A stretch of 64,000 nucleotides of DNA. It comes from Pseudomonas hydrolytica (lineage in GTDB: Bacteria > Pseudomonadota > Gammaproteobacteria > Pseudomonadales > Pseudomonadaceae). The first letter of the stretch is position 1, and every line of letters starts with the position of its first letter. Below the pieces are notes generated by a model, which saw only the letters and a list, made by a program, of their open reading frames with translations, did no database searches and had not been told where the DNA came from. Where the stretch lies: positions 1,240,001-1,304,000 of the forward strand of contig NZ_CP099397.1 of NCBI RefSeq assembly GCF_021495345.1. Reading direction: 5' to 3'. This document shows positions 18,078-27,894 of the stretch, one piece after another. Position numbers and translations under genes: made by a program.

Positions 18078-20684
18078 ATGCCGACCCTTGCCCTTGCCCG
18101 CTCCAATGCGGTTCCGGCACCGTCTGCCGACCTGCCGCGGCTGCCGCCCGCGGTGATTGCGCGATTGCCGCTCGAGCAGCGCCTGCTCGCCAGCGATGCC
18201 CGTTTGCGCCTGCTCTGCGCGCCGGCCGGTGCCGGCAAGAGCGTGCTGCTTGGTCAGTGCGCGCGCCAGACGCCTGCCGCCGTGGCGCGGCTGTGGCTGG
18301 ATCTGGGCGGGCGCAGCCTGACCCCGGCGCAGCTCTGCACGCGTCTGGCGGCGGCCTTGCAGCAGCCTGCGACGGAAGTGAACGAGGCGGCCCTGCTGGA
18401 AATGCTGCAGGCGCATTCGGGGCGGCTGTGGATCTTTCTCGACGATTACCCGCGCCAGCCCGATGGCGAACTCGATGCCTGCCTCGACCGCCTGTTCGCT
18501 GCGGCGCCGGCGCAGATCACCTGGTGGGTGGCCAGCCGCCGCACGCCGGCCTGGAACCTGCCGCGCCTGCTGCTGCAGGGCGATCTGCTGGAGCTCGAAG
18601 GGCAGGACCTGGCGCTGGACGAGGCGGGGCTGGCCGAGCTGCTGACGGCGCTGCAGCTGAACCTGGGTGAGGACCTCGGGCAGCGATTGTTGCAAAGCAG
18701 CGAAGGTTGGCTGGCGGCGATTCGCCTGCTGCTGCTCGATGCCGACGAGGATGCGTTGCGCCAGCGCCTGCAGGCCGGCTGCCCGCTGCTGCGCGACTAC
18801 GTGCAGCGCGAGGTGCTGGCCGATCTGGATAACGAACTGCGCAGCGATCTGCATGCGCTGGCTCTGCTGCCACGGTTCGCCCTGTCGCTCTGTGAGCACC
18901 TGCTGGAAGGCCGCGGCGCCGAGCTGCTGAGCGAGCTGCAGCGACGCCAACTGTTCGTGCGCAGTCTCGACAGCAGTGGTACCTGGTTCCGTCTGTGGCG
19001 GCCGTTGGCCAACGTGCTGCGCAGCCTGCCCAGTGGACCGATGCCTGCGCCGATACACGTGCGTGCCTGCCAATGGTTCGCCCGCCACGGCGATATTCGT
19101 GAGGCGGTCGAGCACGCCCTGCAGGCGGGGCAGGTGGAGGTGGCGGTCAACTACCTGCAGCGCTTCAGCCAGGAGCAGCTGCTACAGGGGCATTCGGTCG
19201 CGCAGCTCCTGCAATGGCGCGAAGAGCTGCCGGCCTGGCTGTTCGCCAGCTCGCCGCGGCTGGTCGTATTGCAGGCCTGGGCGCTGATCATCTGTGCACG
19301 TTTCGACGAGGCGCGCGCCTGCACCGAGGCGCTGACGCACTTTCTGCCTCAGCCCGATGCCCGCCGCCAGCGCAAGCTGCTCGCTCACTGGCAGGCGCTC
19401 AGCGGCGTGCTGGCGCGCCAGTGCGGGCGCCGCGACGCACGCCAGCACTGCCTGGAGGCGCTGCAGGCACTGGACGACAGCGGCTGGTCGCAGCGCATCC
19501 TCTGCTATCAGGCCCTGGCCCAGCAGTACCTGGCGGAAAACGCCCTGGGCCAGGCGCAGCAGGCGCTGGATGAAGGGCTGCGGCTGTCGCGCCTGCACGG
19601 CAGCCTGATCTACGAGGCGCTGCTCAACACCGACCGCTGCCTGCTGCTGGAGATGCAGGGCGAGGCCGGACGCGCCGCGGAGCTGGCCGAGCAATCGCTG
19701 GCGCTGCTGCGTGGGCGGGTCAGCCACAGCCCGGTGGTCGGTCGCCTGCTGCTGCTGCGTGCCAGCCTGCTGGCGCGCCAGGGCCTGGACGAGACGGCGC
19801 GGCAGGCCTATCGCCAGGGGTTGCAGGAGGCCGAGTTCTGCGAGGATGCCTACACCATCTCCGGCTACCTGGGGCAGGTGGAGCTGGCCGAGGCGTGCGG
19901 CGATCTCGACGAGGCCTACCAGTGGTTGCAGAAGGCCGAGCGGGTGATGCAGTGCTCGCACGTGCCGGAGGTGCGTTATCGCGGTGTGCTGCAGCTGCAG
20001 GCCGGGCGCTTGCTGCTGCGCCAGGAACAGTACGGCCGTGCCCGCGAGGTGTTCGCCCAGACCCTGCAGCAGTTGCAGCAACGCCAGCAACTGGCGCCCT
20101 CGGGCTTCTATGACCTGCTGCCGCGTCTGCGTCGCTACCTGGCCGTCAGCGACCTGCTGCTCGGTCATCATGCCGCTGCCGAGCATGCCCTGCGCCTGTT
20201 GCTGGACGAATGCCAGATGGCCGGACATCGCAGCCTCAGCTGCGAGTGCCGTGTCGCGCTGGCCGAAAGCCTGTTGCTGCAGGGGCATGACGAGCAGGCC
20301 GAGACGCTGCTGCAACAGGCCCTTGGCGAAGCACGCCAGTTGCGCCTGCTGCGTCCGCTGCTGGAGCTGCAGCAGCGTCAACCGCAGTGGCTGGAACGGT
20401 TGCTGCCGGGGGAGGCCGGGCAGAGCCTGCACCAGCGTCTGTTCCAGCCGCCACCGACGCTGGACGAGCCGGCCAGCGCCGGCACCGCGCTGCTCAGCTC
20501 GCGTGAGCTGGCGGTGCTGCAGCTGATCGCTCAGGGCTGTTCCAATCAGGAGATCGCCGATCGCCTGTTCATCTCCCTGCACACGGTCAAGACCCATGCG
20601 CGGCGGATCAACGTCAAGCTCGGCGTGCAGCGGCGCACACAGGCGGTGGCCATGGCCAAGGCGTATGGTCTGATGGGGGATTGA
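18078..20684 (+). CDS. MalT-type LuxR-family transcriptional activator (LAL/STAND ATPase)
   Basis: An 868-aa regulator. A Walker A loop APAGAGKSVLLGQ is near residue 50, a Walker B-like LWIFLDDYP near residue 117, a long TPR-like helical region rich in Leu/Gln/Arg follows, and a LuxR-type helix-turn-helix lies at about residues 800-865 (SRELAVLQLIAQGCSNQEIADRLF). MalT-type proteins oligomerise on binding an inducer and ATP, then activate promoters. Its position 165 bp after the DUF1302/DUF1329 pair, on the same strand, suggests it controls that pair. The inducer is not predictable. Confidence 0.92.
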   Translation: MPTLALARSNAVPAPSADLPRLPPAVIARLPLEQRLLASDARLRLLCAPAGAGKSVLLGQCARQTPAAVARLWLDLGGRSLTPAQLCTRLAAALQQPATEVNEAALLEMLQAHSGRLWIFLDDYPRQPDGELDACLDRLFAAAPAQITWWVASRRTPAWNLPRLLLQGDLLELEGQDLALDEAGLAELLTALQLNLGEDLGQRLLQSSEGWLAAIRLLLLDADEDALRQRLQAGCPLLRDYVQREVLADLDNELRSDLHALALLPRFALSLCEHLLEGRGAELLSELQRRQLFVRSLDSSGTWFRLWRPLANVLRSLPSGPMPAPIHVRACQWFARHGDIREAVEHALQAGQVEVAVNYLQRFSQEQLLQGHSVAQLLQWREELPAWLFASSPRLVVLQAWALIICARFDEARACTEALTHFLPQPDARRQRKLLAHWQALSGVLARQCGRRDARQHCLEALQALDDSGWSQRILCYQALAQQYLAENALGQAQQALDEGLRLSRLHGSLIYEALLNTDRCLLLEMQGEAGRAAELAEQSLALLRGRVSHSPVVGRLLLLRASLLARQGLDETARQAYRQGLQEAEFCEDAYTISGYLGQVELAEACGDLDEAYQWLQKAERVMQCSHVPEVRYRGVLQLQAGRLLLRQEQYGRAREVFAQTLQQLQQRQQLAPSGFYDLLPRLRRYLAVSDLLLGHHAAAEHALRLLLDECQMAGHRSLSCECRVALAESLLLQGHDEQAETLLQQALGEARQLRLLRPLLELQQRQPQWLERLLPGEAGQSLHQRLFQPPPTLDEPASAGTALLSSRELAVLQLIAQGCSNQEIADRLFISLHTVKTHARRINVKLGVQRRTQAVAMAKAYGLMGD

Positions 20685-20758
20685 ACCGGCGATGTTCGGA
20701 TGGGCCGGTCCCCGCTCTTTCAGGGGCGAGCTCTATGGGCCGCCGCTGTCGGACTGCT

Positions 20759-20824
20759 GGTGGGCTGAAGCCCACCCTACGGCTAGGTGTTAGCTTCAGT
20801 TTGTAGGGTGGGCTTTAGCCCACC
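20759..20824. repeat. REP-like inverted repeat pair
   Basis: Units 20759-20780 and 20803-20824 are 22-bp inverted copies differing at one base (GGTGGGCT[G/A]AAGCCCACCCTAC). A third partial copy follows to 20875. They fill the convergent gap between the LuxR gene and the fatty-acid permease and probably terminate both transcripts. Confidence 0.75.
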
Positions 20825-20889
20825 GGGTTGGTCCGTGTGGGCCGAAGCAGATCGCTGCCCGGCCCACCCTACCAGGCTTCGTTGCTCGC

Positions 20890-22233
20890 TCAGCCGAGCA
20901 GATAGAACGCGCCGCAGATCACCACGCCCGAGTACAGCAGCATGATCAGGCAGTAGCCCATGATGTCTCGCGCGCCAAGGCCGACGATGCCCAGCAGCGG
21001 CAGCGCCCAGAACGGCTGGATCATGTTGGTCCAGGCGTCGCCCCAGGCGATTGCCATGGCGGTGACGGTGGGCGATACGCCCAGAGCCTGGGCAGCCGGC
21101 AGCATGATCGGGCCCTGTACGGCCCACTGGCCGCCACCGGAGGGCACGAACACGTTGACCACACCGGCGCTGAGGAAGGCCAGCAGCGGGAAGGTGTCGG
21201 CCGACGACCAGGAAATGAAGGACTCGGTGATCTGCCGACCGAGGGAGACGCCGTCGGCGTTGGCGCCCATCATCATGCCCATGATCCCGGCATAGAAGGG
21301 GAACAGCAGGACGATACCGCCGATGCCGCGCACGCTCTCGTCCACCGCGCGCATGTAGCGCTCCGGGGTGCCATGCATCAGCAGGCCGCTGAACAGGAAG
21401 ATGGCGATGACCACGTCCAGGCCGAGCACGAAGCCCTTGCTGGCGAAGTGGTTGAACAGGTAGATGCCGGCCATGGCCACCAGCGCCAGACCCAGGATGC
21501 GGCTGTCGTCCAGGCGCTGCGCCGGGGTGTCACGGGCCGGCAGCTCGGCGTGCGATTCCACCAGCTTGGCCGGGTCGGCCACCTTGGCGCCCTGACGCGG
21601 ATGCATGGCGCGGTTGAGCAGTGGCAGGCCAATCACCAGAAGCGCGACGATGGTCAGGTTCAGCGGGCTGAACAGGGTCTGGGTGATGCTCACCGGTTCG
21701 GTCAGTACACCGGCGGTGATGCGTGCCAGATCGGGGCCGCCGGTGGCCATGGACAGCGGCACCGAACCGGCGAGGCCGCCGTGCCAGACCAGAAAGCCCG
21801 AGTAGGCCGAGGCCACCAGCAACGGGTAGTCGACGCCTGCGACCTTGCGCGCCAGGGCGCGGGCGAACACTGCGCCGATCACCAGGCCGAAGCCCCAGTT
21901 GACCCAGCAGCCCACCAACGCCACCAGGGTGACCATGATGATCGCCTGGCCCGGCGTGCGCGCGATCGCGGCCAGGCGGTCGAGTTGGCGGTTGATGATC
22001 GGCGCGCTGGCCAGGGCGTGGCCGGTGACGAAGATCAGCGCCATCTGCATGGCGAAGCCGAGCAGTGTCCAGAAGCCGCCGCTCCAGTGCTGGACCATGG
22101 CCGGCAGCGACTGGCCGGTGGCGGTCATGCCGGCGATCAGCACGCCCAGGGTGAGCAGGGTGGAAAAGACGAAGGGCGAGGGCAGGTACTTCTGTACCAG
22201 GCCCACGCTCATGCGGGTGAGTGTGTTGAACAT
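20890..22233 (-). CDS. atoE: Short-chain fatty acid transporter (AtoE family)
   Basis: A 447-aa inner-membrane permease of the AtoE family, with about a dozen hydrophobic segments and the family sequences VNWGFGLVIGAVFARALA, FVPSGGGQWAVQGPIMLPAA and AIAWGDAWTNMIQPFWALP. It is expected to take up acetoacetate or butyrate-type acids. I chose ATG 22233 since it starts the conserved MFNTLTRMSVGLVQKYLP region and has GAGG about 11 bases upstream. It is downstream of thiolase and CoA-transferase genes on the same strand, giving an ato-like pathway from uptake to acetyl-CoA. Confidence 0.92.
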   Translation of the reverse strand: MFNTLTRMSVGLVQKYLPSPFVFSTLLTLGVLIAGMTATGQSLPAMVQHWSGGFWTLLGFAMQMALIFVTGHALASAPIINRQLDRLAAIARTPGQAIIMVTLVALVGCWVNWGFGLVIGAVFARALARKVAGVDYPLLVASAYSGFLVWHGGLAGSVPLSMATGGPDLARITAGVLTEPVSITQTLFSPLNLTIVALLVIGLPLLNRAMHPRQGAKVADPAKLVESHAELPARDTPAQRLDDSRILGLALVAMAGIYLFNHFASKGFVLGLDVVIAIFLFSGLLMHGTPERYMRAVDESVRGIGGIVLLFPFYAGIMGMMMGANADGVSLGRQITESFISWSSADTFPLLAFLSAGVVNVFVPSGGGQWAVQGPIMLPAAQALGVSPTVTAMAIAWGDAWTNMIQPFWALPLLGIVGLGARDIMGYCLIMLLYSGVVICGAFYLLG

Positions 22234-22348
22234 GGGGGATGCCTCTTTTTTTATGGTTGTAAGGGCTTTGACCAGGCATTCGAGGGTTGGCTTCGCCTGG
22301 CCGTTGCAGCACAAATGACAAAGCCCGGCACGAGGCCGAGCTGTTTGG

Positions 22349-22410
22349 CGTAGCCCGGATGCAATCCGGGAGTTCCGTGGCAGGTTTCCCCGGATTGCAT
22401 CCGGGCTACG
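22349..22410. repeat. Perfect 22-bp inverted repeat (paired REP/BIME) between atoB and atoE
   Basis: 22349-22370 is the exact reverse complement of 22389-22410, with 18 bases between. Each arm is also a small hairpin (CCCGGAT-GCA-ATCCGGG). This is a typical Pseudomonas GTAGCCCGGAT extragenic palindrome in paired form. Lying inside the ato gene cluster, it could lower atoE expression or protect the upstream mRNA. Confidence 0.85.
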
Positions 22411-22423
22411 GTGTTCGGGTTGC

Positions 22424-23605
22424 TTAATTGCGCTCGATGGCCAGCGCCACACCCTGACCGCCACCGATGCACAGCGTGGCCAGACCTTTCTTGGCGTCGC
22501 GGCGGATCATCTCGTGCAGCAGGGTCACCAGCACGCGGCAGCCCGAGGCGCCGATGGGATGGCCCAGGGCAATGGCGCCGCCGTTGACGTTGACCTTGTC
22601 GGTATCCCAACCCAGCTCTTGGCCGACCGACAGCGCCTGGGCGGCGAAGGCCTCGTTGGCTTCGATCAGGTCCAGATCGGCCAGGCTCCAGCCGGCCTTG
22701 TCCAGGCAGCGGCGGGTGGCCGACACCGGGGCGATACCCATGATCGCCGGGTCGACGCCGGCATTGGCGTAGCCGGCAATCTTCGCCAGCACCGGCAGGC
22801 CCAGCGATTGCGCCTTGCTCGCGCTCATCAGCAGCACGGCAGCGGCGCCGTCGTTGAGGCTGGAGGCGTTGCCGGCGGTGACGCTGCCGTCCTTTTTGAA
22901 CGCCGGCTTGAGCTTGGCCAGGGATTCGGCGGTGGTGCCGGCGCGTGGCTGTTCGTCACGGGCGAAGGCGACGGGGTCGCCCTTGCGCTGTGGAATCAGC
23001 ACCGGGGTGATTTCTGTGTCGAAACGACCGGACTCGATGGCGGCCACGGCCTTCTGCTGCGAGACGGCAGCGAAGGCGTCCTGGGCTTCACGGCTGATGC
23101 CGTATTTCTCCACCAGGTTCTCGGCGGTGATGCCCATGTGGTAGTCGTTGAAGGCATCCCACAGGCCGTCGAGGATCATGCTGTCCTGCAACTGGGCGTG
23201 GCCCATGCGCAGGCCGGTGCGGGCTTTCGGCAGCACGTAGGGCGCCAGGCTCATGTTCTCCATGCCGCCGGCGATGATCACCTCGGCATCGCCGCAGCGA
23301 ATGGCCTGGGTGGCCAGGTGCAGGGCTTTCAAACCCGAGCCGCAGACCTTGTTCAGGGTCATGGCCGGCACGGCATGGGGCAGGCCGGCGCGGATGGCGG
23401 CCTGGCGTGCGGGGTTCTGCCCGGAGCCAGCAGTGAGCACCTGGCCGAGGATGACTTCATCGACCTGGGCGGCATCGAGGCCGGTCTGCTCCAGCAGGCG
23501 CTTGATGACGATGGCGCCAAGTTCGGGCGCGGGAATCTCCGCCAGGCTGCCCTGGAAGCTGCCGATGGCGGTGCGGGTGGCGGCGACGATGACGACGTCT
23601 TGCAT
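22424..23605 (-). CDS. atoB: Acetyl-CoA C-acetyltransferase (thiolase)
   Basis: A 393-aa biosynthetic/degradative thiolase II. Catalytic Cys is in [12 protein letters not shown] (about residue 89), His in [17 protein letters not shown] (about residue 349) and the second Cys in [10 protein letters not shown] (about residue 379). It would cleave acetoacetyl-CoA to two acetyl-CoA. It lies between the CoA-transferase subunits and the permease on the same strand, which supports the acetoacetate role over polyhydroxyalkanoate synthesis. Start ATG 23605 gives the canonical [15 protein letters not shown]. Confidence 0.94.
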   Translation of the reverse strand: MQDVVIVAATRTAIGSFQGSLAEIPAPELGAIVIKRLLEQTGLDAAQVDEVILGQVLTAGSGQNPARQAAIRAGLPHAVPAMTLNKVCGSGLKALHLATQAIRCGDAEVIIAGGMENMSLAPYVLPKARTGLRMGHAQLQDSMILDGLWDAFNDYHMGITAENLVEKYGISREAQDAFAAVSQQKAVAAIESGRFDTEITPVLIPQRKGDPVAFARDEQPRAGTTAESLAKLKPAFKKDGSVTAGNASSLNDGAAAVLLMSASKAQSLGLPVLAKIAGYANAGVDPAIMGIAPVSATRRCLDKAGWSLADLDLIEANEAFAAQALSVGQELGWDTDKVNVNGGAIALGHPIGASGCRVLVTLLHEMIRRDAKKGLATLCIGGGQGVALAIERN

Positions 23606-23660
23606 GCTTGACTCCTAGGCGAGAGCGAATCGCTCCACGCTGCAGTGCGATACCAGAGCC

Positions 23661-23712
23661 GTGGGAGGCGCGTTAGCGGCGAGTTTCCAGTCGCGGCTAA
23701 AGCCTCTGCCAC
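23661..23712. repeat. Imperfect REP-like inverted repeat
   Basis: GTGGGAGGCGCGTTAGCGGCGA at 23661-23682 and the inverted TCGCGGCTAAAGCCTCTGCCAC at 23691-23712 pair imperfectly. The style is that of Pseudomonas REP sequences. It lies in the 180-bp gap between scoB and atoB. Confidence 0.45.
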
Positions 23713-23785
23713 AAGCCCCATCTGGCCGAACTAAAAACGTCCCGAAGACGCCGTGCGTGGTGGCGCCTTCGAGACGGTAGACAAC

Positions 23786-24442
23786 TTAGAAGCTCATTTC
23801 CGGGACGTGTTTGGGGACGATCAGCTTGCCGGCGGTCTTGGCCACGATTTCCTCGACGCTTACACCCGGCGCCCGTTCGCGCAGGATGAAGGCGTTGTTC
23901 TCGATCTCCAGGTAGGCCAGGTCGGTCAGCACCTTGCGGATGCAGCCACAGCCGGTCAGCGGCAGGCTGCAATGCTCCAGCAGCTTGGATTCGCCGTCCT
24001 TGGAGGCGTGGGTCATGGTGACGATGATGTTGTCGGCACCGGCCACCAGGTCCATGGCGCCGCCCATGCCCTTGATCAGCTTGCCGGGGATCATCCACGA
24101 GGCGATGTTGCCGCGCACGTCCACCTCGAAGGCGCCGAGCACGGTGAGGTCGACGTGGCCGCCACGGATCATGGCGAAGGATTGCGACGAGTCGAAGATC
24201 GCTGCGCCCTTGATCGCGGTGACGGTCTGCTTGCCGGCGTTGATCATGTCGGCGTCCACTTCTTCCTCGGTGGGGAAGGCGCCCATGCCGAGCAGGCCAT
24301 TCTCCGACTGCAGCATCACCTGCATGCCTTCGGGTACGTAGTTGGCGACCAGGGTAGGGATGCCGATGCCGAGGTTGACGTAGAAGCCGTCCTGCAGTTC
24401 GCGGGCCACGCGCTGGGCCATTTGTTCACGGGTCAGTGCCAT
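23786..24442 (-). CDS. scoB: 3-oxoacid CoA-transferase subunit B
   Basis: A 218-aa subunit that carries the catalytic glutamate, in QSENGLLGMG (about residue 46). Other family segments are NLGIGIPTLVANYVP and the KGMGGAMDLVAGA loop. With subunit A it moves CoA from succinyl-CoA or acetyl-CoA to acetoacetate. It begins ten bases after the subunit A stop, as in most sco/ato operons. The atoA name would serve equally; which CoA donor is used is not visible in the sequence. Confidence 0.93.
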   Translation of the reverse strand: MALTREQMAQRVARELQDGFYVNLGIGIPTLVANYVPEGMQVMLQSENGLLGMGAFPTEEEVDADMINAGKQTVTAIKGAAIFDSSQSFAMIRGGHVDLTVLGAFEVDVRGNIASWMIPGKLIKGMGGAMDLVAGADNIIVTMTHASKDGESKLLEHCSLPLTGCGCIRKVLTDLAYLEIENNAFILRERAPGVSVEEIVAKTAGKLIVPKHVPEMSF

Positions 24443-24452
24443 GCTCTTGTCC

Positions 24453-25151
24453 TCAGCTGCGCAGGGTGCGTTTTTCGATGCGTTTCTCGAAGCTGCCGCA
24501 GATCAGCCGGTCGACATAGATGCCGGGGGTGTGAATCTGCGTCGGGTCGAGTTCACCGGGCTCGACGATCTCCTCGACCTCGACCACGGTGATGCGCCCG
24601 GCGGTGGCCACCACCGGATTGAAGTTCTGCGCGGTGTGGCGGTAGACCACGTTGCCGAAGTGGTCGGCCTTCCAGCCCTTGACGATGGCGAAGTCGCCGG
24701 TGATGGCCGGCTCGAGAATGTAGTGGCGGCCGTTGATCTCGCGGGCCTCCTTGCCCTCGGCGACCGGGGTGCCGTAGCCGGTGGCGGTGAAGAAGGCGGG
24801 AATACCGGCGCCGCCGGCGCGCAGCTTCTCGGCCAGGGTGCCCTGCGGGGTCAGTTCGACTTCCAGCTCACCGGAGAGCAGTTGCTGCTCGAACAGGGCG
24901 TTCTCGCCGACGTAGGAGGCGATCATCTTGCGGATCTGCCGGTCTTCCAGCAGCACGCCGAGGCCGAAGCCATCGACGCCGCAGTTGTTGGACACCACGG
25001 TCAGATCGCGCACGCCACGGCGGCGGATCTCCTTGATCAGGTTCTCGGGGATGCCGCACAGGCCGAAACCGCCGGCCAGTACGGTCATGCCGTCCTGCAG
25101 GCCGTCCAGGGCTTCTGCATAGCTGCCGACGCGTTTGTCGAGTCCGCTCAT
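24453..25151 (-). CDS. scoA: 3-oxoacid CoA-transferase subunit A
   Basis: A 232-aa CoA-binding subunit with the family glycine-rich segment [17 protein letters not shown] near residue 25 and [14 protein letters not shown]. First gene of the minus-strand acetoacetate operon scoA-scoB-atoB-atoE. The promoter region is shared with a divergent LysR gene whose start is 104 bp away, the classical arrangement for LysR control of an adjacent catabolic operon. Confidence 0.93.
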   Translation of the reverse strand: MSGLDKRVGSYAEALDGLQDGMTVLAGGFGLCGIPENLIKEIRRRGVRDLTVVSNNCGVDGFGLGVLLEDRQIRKMIASYVGENALFEQQLLSGELEVELTPQGTLAEKLRAGGAGIPAFFTATGYGTPVAEGKEAREINGRHYILEPAITGDFAIVKGWKADHFGNVVYRHTAQNFNPVVATAGRITVVEVEEIVEPGELDPTQIHTPGIYVDRLICGSFEKRIEKRTLRS

Positions 25152-25255
25152 TCGAGGCTGCCTCTTGTTGTTATCTGGGGTGAGGCCAAGCTTCTGCGCT
25201 ACGAGCTTATTTGTTAAGTTTGTTTTTCCTCTCGATTGATCAGAGAAATAAATTA

Positions 25256-26149
25256 ATGACCGTCAAGCAGCTACGCGCCTTTCTCGCCGTGGCGCAAAGC
25301 CTGAGCTTCGCCCAGGCCTGCGAGCGCCTGCATCTGTCGCAGCCGGCGCTGAGCCTGGCGATCAAGAACCTCGAGCAATCCCTCGGTGGCCAGCTGCTGG
25401 TGCGCACCACCCGCAGCGTGGCGCTGACGCCGGAGGGCGAGACGCTGTTGCCGATCGCCGTGCGTCTGCTCGCCGACTGGGACAACGCCGAGGACCTGCT
25501 GCGCCAGCACTTCACCCTGCAGATGGGCAAGGTGGCGGTGGCAGCCATGCCGTCGTTCGCCGGCAACCGACTGCCGGCGGCGCTGCGTGCCTTTCGCGAC
25601 GCCTACCCACGGGTCAACGTGGCGGTGCACGACGTGATCAACGAACAGGTGATGGAAATGGTCCGCGACGGCCGCGTCGAGCTGGGCATCGCCTTCGAGC
25701 CGGCAACCCTCGATGGTCTGCAGTTCACCCCGCTGTACGAGGATCGTTTCGTCGCCGTGGTGCCGGCCGACAGCGAGCTGGCCGAGCGCGAGGCCCTGAG
25801 CTGGGTGGATCTGCTCGACCGGCCCTTCATCACCCTGCAGCGGCCCTCGGCGGTGCGCCTGCTGCTGGAAGACAGCGTGATCGCCAGCCACGGCAGGCTG
25901 CCGGTGGCGTTCGAGAGTCATCAGCTGGTGACGGTCGGGCGCATGGTCGCCGAAGGCCTCGGCGTCAGCGCGGTGCCGCAGCTGTGTCGGCAGCAGATGG
26001 AGGAGTTGGGCGCGCGCTGCCTGCCGCTGGGCGAGCCGCAGGTCACGCGGCGTGTCGGCCTGCTGCACCAGGCCGGGCATCAGCTGTCCAGCGCGGCGCA
26101 GGCGTTGAGCGACACGCTGTTACGTCAGGCAGAGCGTTATCAGGCGTAG
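25256..26149 (+). CDS. LysR-family regulator of the acetoacetate operon (predicted)
   Basis: A 297-aa LysR-type regulator: N-terminal winged helix-turn-helix ([34 protein letters not shown]) and a C-terminal effector domain. I chose ATG 25256, which starts at the standard [14 protein letters not shown] position; the frame opens further upstream but the preceding residues are not LysR-like. It is divergent from scoA with a short AT-richer gap, so control of scoAB-atoB-atoE is the likely job. The co-inducer is not known. Confidence 0.9.
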   Translation: MTVKQLRAFLAVAQSLSFAQACERLHLSQPALSLAIKNLEQSLGGQLLVRTTRSVALTPEGETLLPIAVRLLADWDNAEDLLRQHFTLQMGKVAVAAMPSFAGNRLPAALRAFRDAYPRVNVAVHDVINEQVMEMVRDGRVELGIAFEPATLDGLQFTPLYEDRFVAVVPADSELAEREALSWVDLLDRPFITLQRPSAVRLLLEDSVIASHGRLPVAFESHQLVTVGRMVAEGLGVSAVPQLCRQQMEELGARCLPLGEPQVTRRVGLLHQAGHQLSSAAQALSDTLLRQAERYQA

Positions 26150-26305
26150 GGCGGGTGAAACCCACCGCTGGCGTGGAGGCGGGCAGCACCCGCTCTAGGA
26201 GGAACTTCAAGCGGCTGCATCTGGCCTGTGTAGGGTGCGCCGTGCGCACCGCTGGCAAGGTGGATGCGTGGTGCGCACGGCCTAGGCGGCCCCGCGACAC
26301 CCTAC
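26147..26305. repeat. Cluster of REP-like units
   Basis: GTAGGGCGGGTGAAACCCACC begins at 26147, overlapping the LysR stop, and a second unit GTAGGGTGCGCCGTGCGCACC lies at 26230-26250. The latter is answered by inverted GGTGCGCACGG at 26270 and CCCCGCGACACCCTAC ending at 26305. The same modules occur near 11040-11096. Confidence 0.65.
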
Positions 26306-26328
26306 GAGTATCGATCCGAGGCGGCACA

Positions 26329-26922
26329 CTAGAGCCGCTGCCAGTCCTCGGCGGTATCGACGTCCAGCAGCAGGCCGGGGTCGTCCAGTTCGAGGATCTG
26401 CACGGCGTCGGGGTTGCGCTGGATCACCGGCCTGGCGCCCGTGTCGCCGCTCAGCTCGGCGAGCTGCGCCCAGAAGCGGCGGCCGAACAGTACCGGGTGA
26501 CCGCGTTTGCCCTGATGGCTGGGCAGCACGATGCGGTCCGGGGCGGCGCAGGCCATCAGCGCCTCGAGGCTGTGGCGACGAATCGACGGCATATCGGCAA
26601 GAAAGATCGCCACGGCGTCAGCGCGCGATTCGGCCAGCAGGCGCTCGGCCCCTGCGGCCAGGCTATGGCCCATGCCCTCGGCGGTGGCCGGGTTCTGCAC
26701 GATATGCACGCCCTGTGGCAGCTCAAGCTCTGTCAGCGCTTCGTCCGGACGCAGCACCAGCCAGACGTCTTCGAGCATCGAACAGGGCAGGGCCAGGCTG
26801 GCGGCCAGCAGCGAGCGGCCGTCGGCGAGCACGAGCCGGCGCTTGTCGGCACCGAAGCGGCGGCTGTAACCCGCGGCGAGCATCAGCGCGGCGATGGGGG
26901 GGGACGGCTGGTTCGGTTGCAT
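26329..26922 (-). CDS. MobA-like NTP transferase (molybdenum cofactor nucleotidyltransferase family)
   Basis: A 197-aa nucleotidyltransferase with the N-terminal motif ALMLAAGYSRRFGADKR (LxAGxSxRxGxxK), FLADMPSIRR as the metal-binding loop and GKRGHPVLFGRRFW, all typical of MocA/MobA-type enzymes that add CMP or GMP to molybdopterin. Start ATG 26922 places the glycine-rich loop about ten residues in; no strong Shine-Dalgarno is visible for it. No molybdoenzyme gene is adjacent, so the substrate (MCD versus MGD, or another cofactor) is open. Confidence 0.85.
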   Translation of the reverse strand: MQPNQPSPPIAALMLAAGYSRRFGADKRRLVLADGRSLLAASLALPCSMLEDVWLVLRPDEALTELELPQGVHIVQNPATAEGMGHSLAAGAERLLAESRADAVAIFLADMPSIRRHSLEALMACAAPDRIVLPSHQGKRGHPVLFGRRFWAQLAELSGDTGARPVIQRNPDAVQILELDDPGLLLDVDTAEDWQRL

Positions 26923-27039
26923 GTCACGCCTGTGAAGGATGTGAATGCCGCCGATTGTAAGGACTAATTCGGTTTGCGGTGAGGCGATCTGCGAACCGCT
27001 AGGACGACGCACGGCGACGCCGTCCTGGCGGTTCGGACT

Positions 27040-27894
27040 TCACTGCGCCTGCTGGCCTTTGGCGTCGAGCATCTGCACCAGCTTCTTCCCCAGCGCATGG
27101 TCGGAGAAGGGGTTCTGCCCGGTGATCAGCTCGCGATCCACGACCACGTTGGGCGCCCAGGCCTCGGCGTAGCTCAGCTCGCCGCCCGCGCTTTCCATCG
27201 CGGTGGCCGGGTAGAACAGGATGCGTTCACCTTGCAGCGACTGTTCGAAAACCTGCTCCTCCGGGGTGGAGAAGATGGTCATGCGGTAGCCCTGATAGAT
27301 CCAGTCGGCCGCTGCCGGTGTTTCGCCATTGGCCAAGGCCGCCTGGTAGGCCGCCGGGTCGCGCTGCGCCGAGAGCAGGGCGATCGGGCCGTGGCAGATG
27401 GCGGCAGTGGGCTTGCCGGCCTGGTGGAAGTGACGCAGCAGGGCGCCGACCTCGGGGTTGTTGGCCAGGTCGATCAGCGGCGCATGACCGCCGGGAATCA
27501 GCAGGCCGGCGTAGCGCTGCAGATCGCCCTCGAGCACTTCCTTGAGCGACAGCGTGTCGTCGATGCCCGGCAGGTTTTCCACCAGGCTGCGGATGCGCTG
27601 CATCTCCTGCTCGTCGCCGCCGAAGTACTGCGGGGTTACCGAGTTCTCATCGACACGCGGGGCATTGCCCTTGGGTGTGACCAGCACCAGTTCGTAGCCC
27701 GCCTTGAGCAGATGGTCGGCGGGGACGCCGAACTCGTTGAGGTAGAACCCGGTGGTGTACTGCTTGCCATCCTTGAGTGGCAGTTGCGTTTCGCTCGACA
27801 ACAGCACCAGTACTTCGCCCTTGCCGGCAGCCAGGGCGCTGCCTGCCAGCAGGGAGCCGGCAACGGCGACGGCGAGGGTGGTCTTCTTGCTCAT
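27040..27894 (-). CDS. Exported DJ-1/PfpI family protein
   Basis: A 284-aa protein of the DJ-1/PfpI superfamily with a clear signal peptide (KKTTLAVAVAGSLLAGSALA). The nucleophile-elbow cysteine is in TAAICHGPIALLS, preceded by LLIPGGHAPLID. Members include glyoxalase III-type and chaperone-type enzymes; periplasmic forms are less common. ATG 27894 has AGGAG nearby and overlaps the stop of the ABM-domain gene (ATGA), so the two genes are coupled. Function beyond the superfamily is not determined. Confidence 0.88.
   Translation of the reverse strand: MSKKTTLAVAVAGSLLAGSALAAGKGEVLVLLSSETQLPLKDGKQYTTGFYLNEFGVPADHLLKAGYELVLVTPKGNAPRVDENSVTPQYFGGDEQEMQRIRSLVENLPGIDDTLSLKEVLEGDLQRYAGLLIPGGHAPLIDLANNPEVGALLRHFHQAGKPTAAICHGPIALLSAQRDPAAYQAALANGETPAAADWIYQGYRMTIFSTPEEQVFEQSLQGERILFYPATAMESAGGELSYAEAWAPNVVVDRELITGQNPFSDHALGKKLVQMLDAKGQQAQ

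Noticed and set aside
26896..26903. Frameshift at a run of eight G's in the MobA-like gene
   Set aside because: The reading frame continues normally through it (Pro-Ser-Pro-Pro-Ile), so no disruption is needed.
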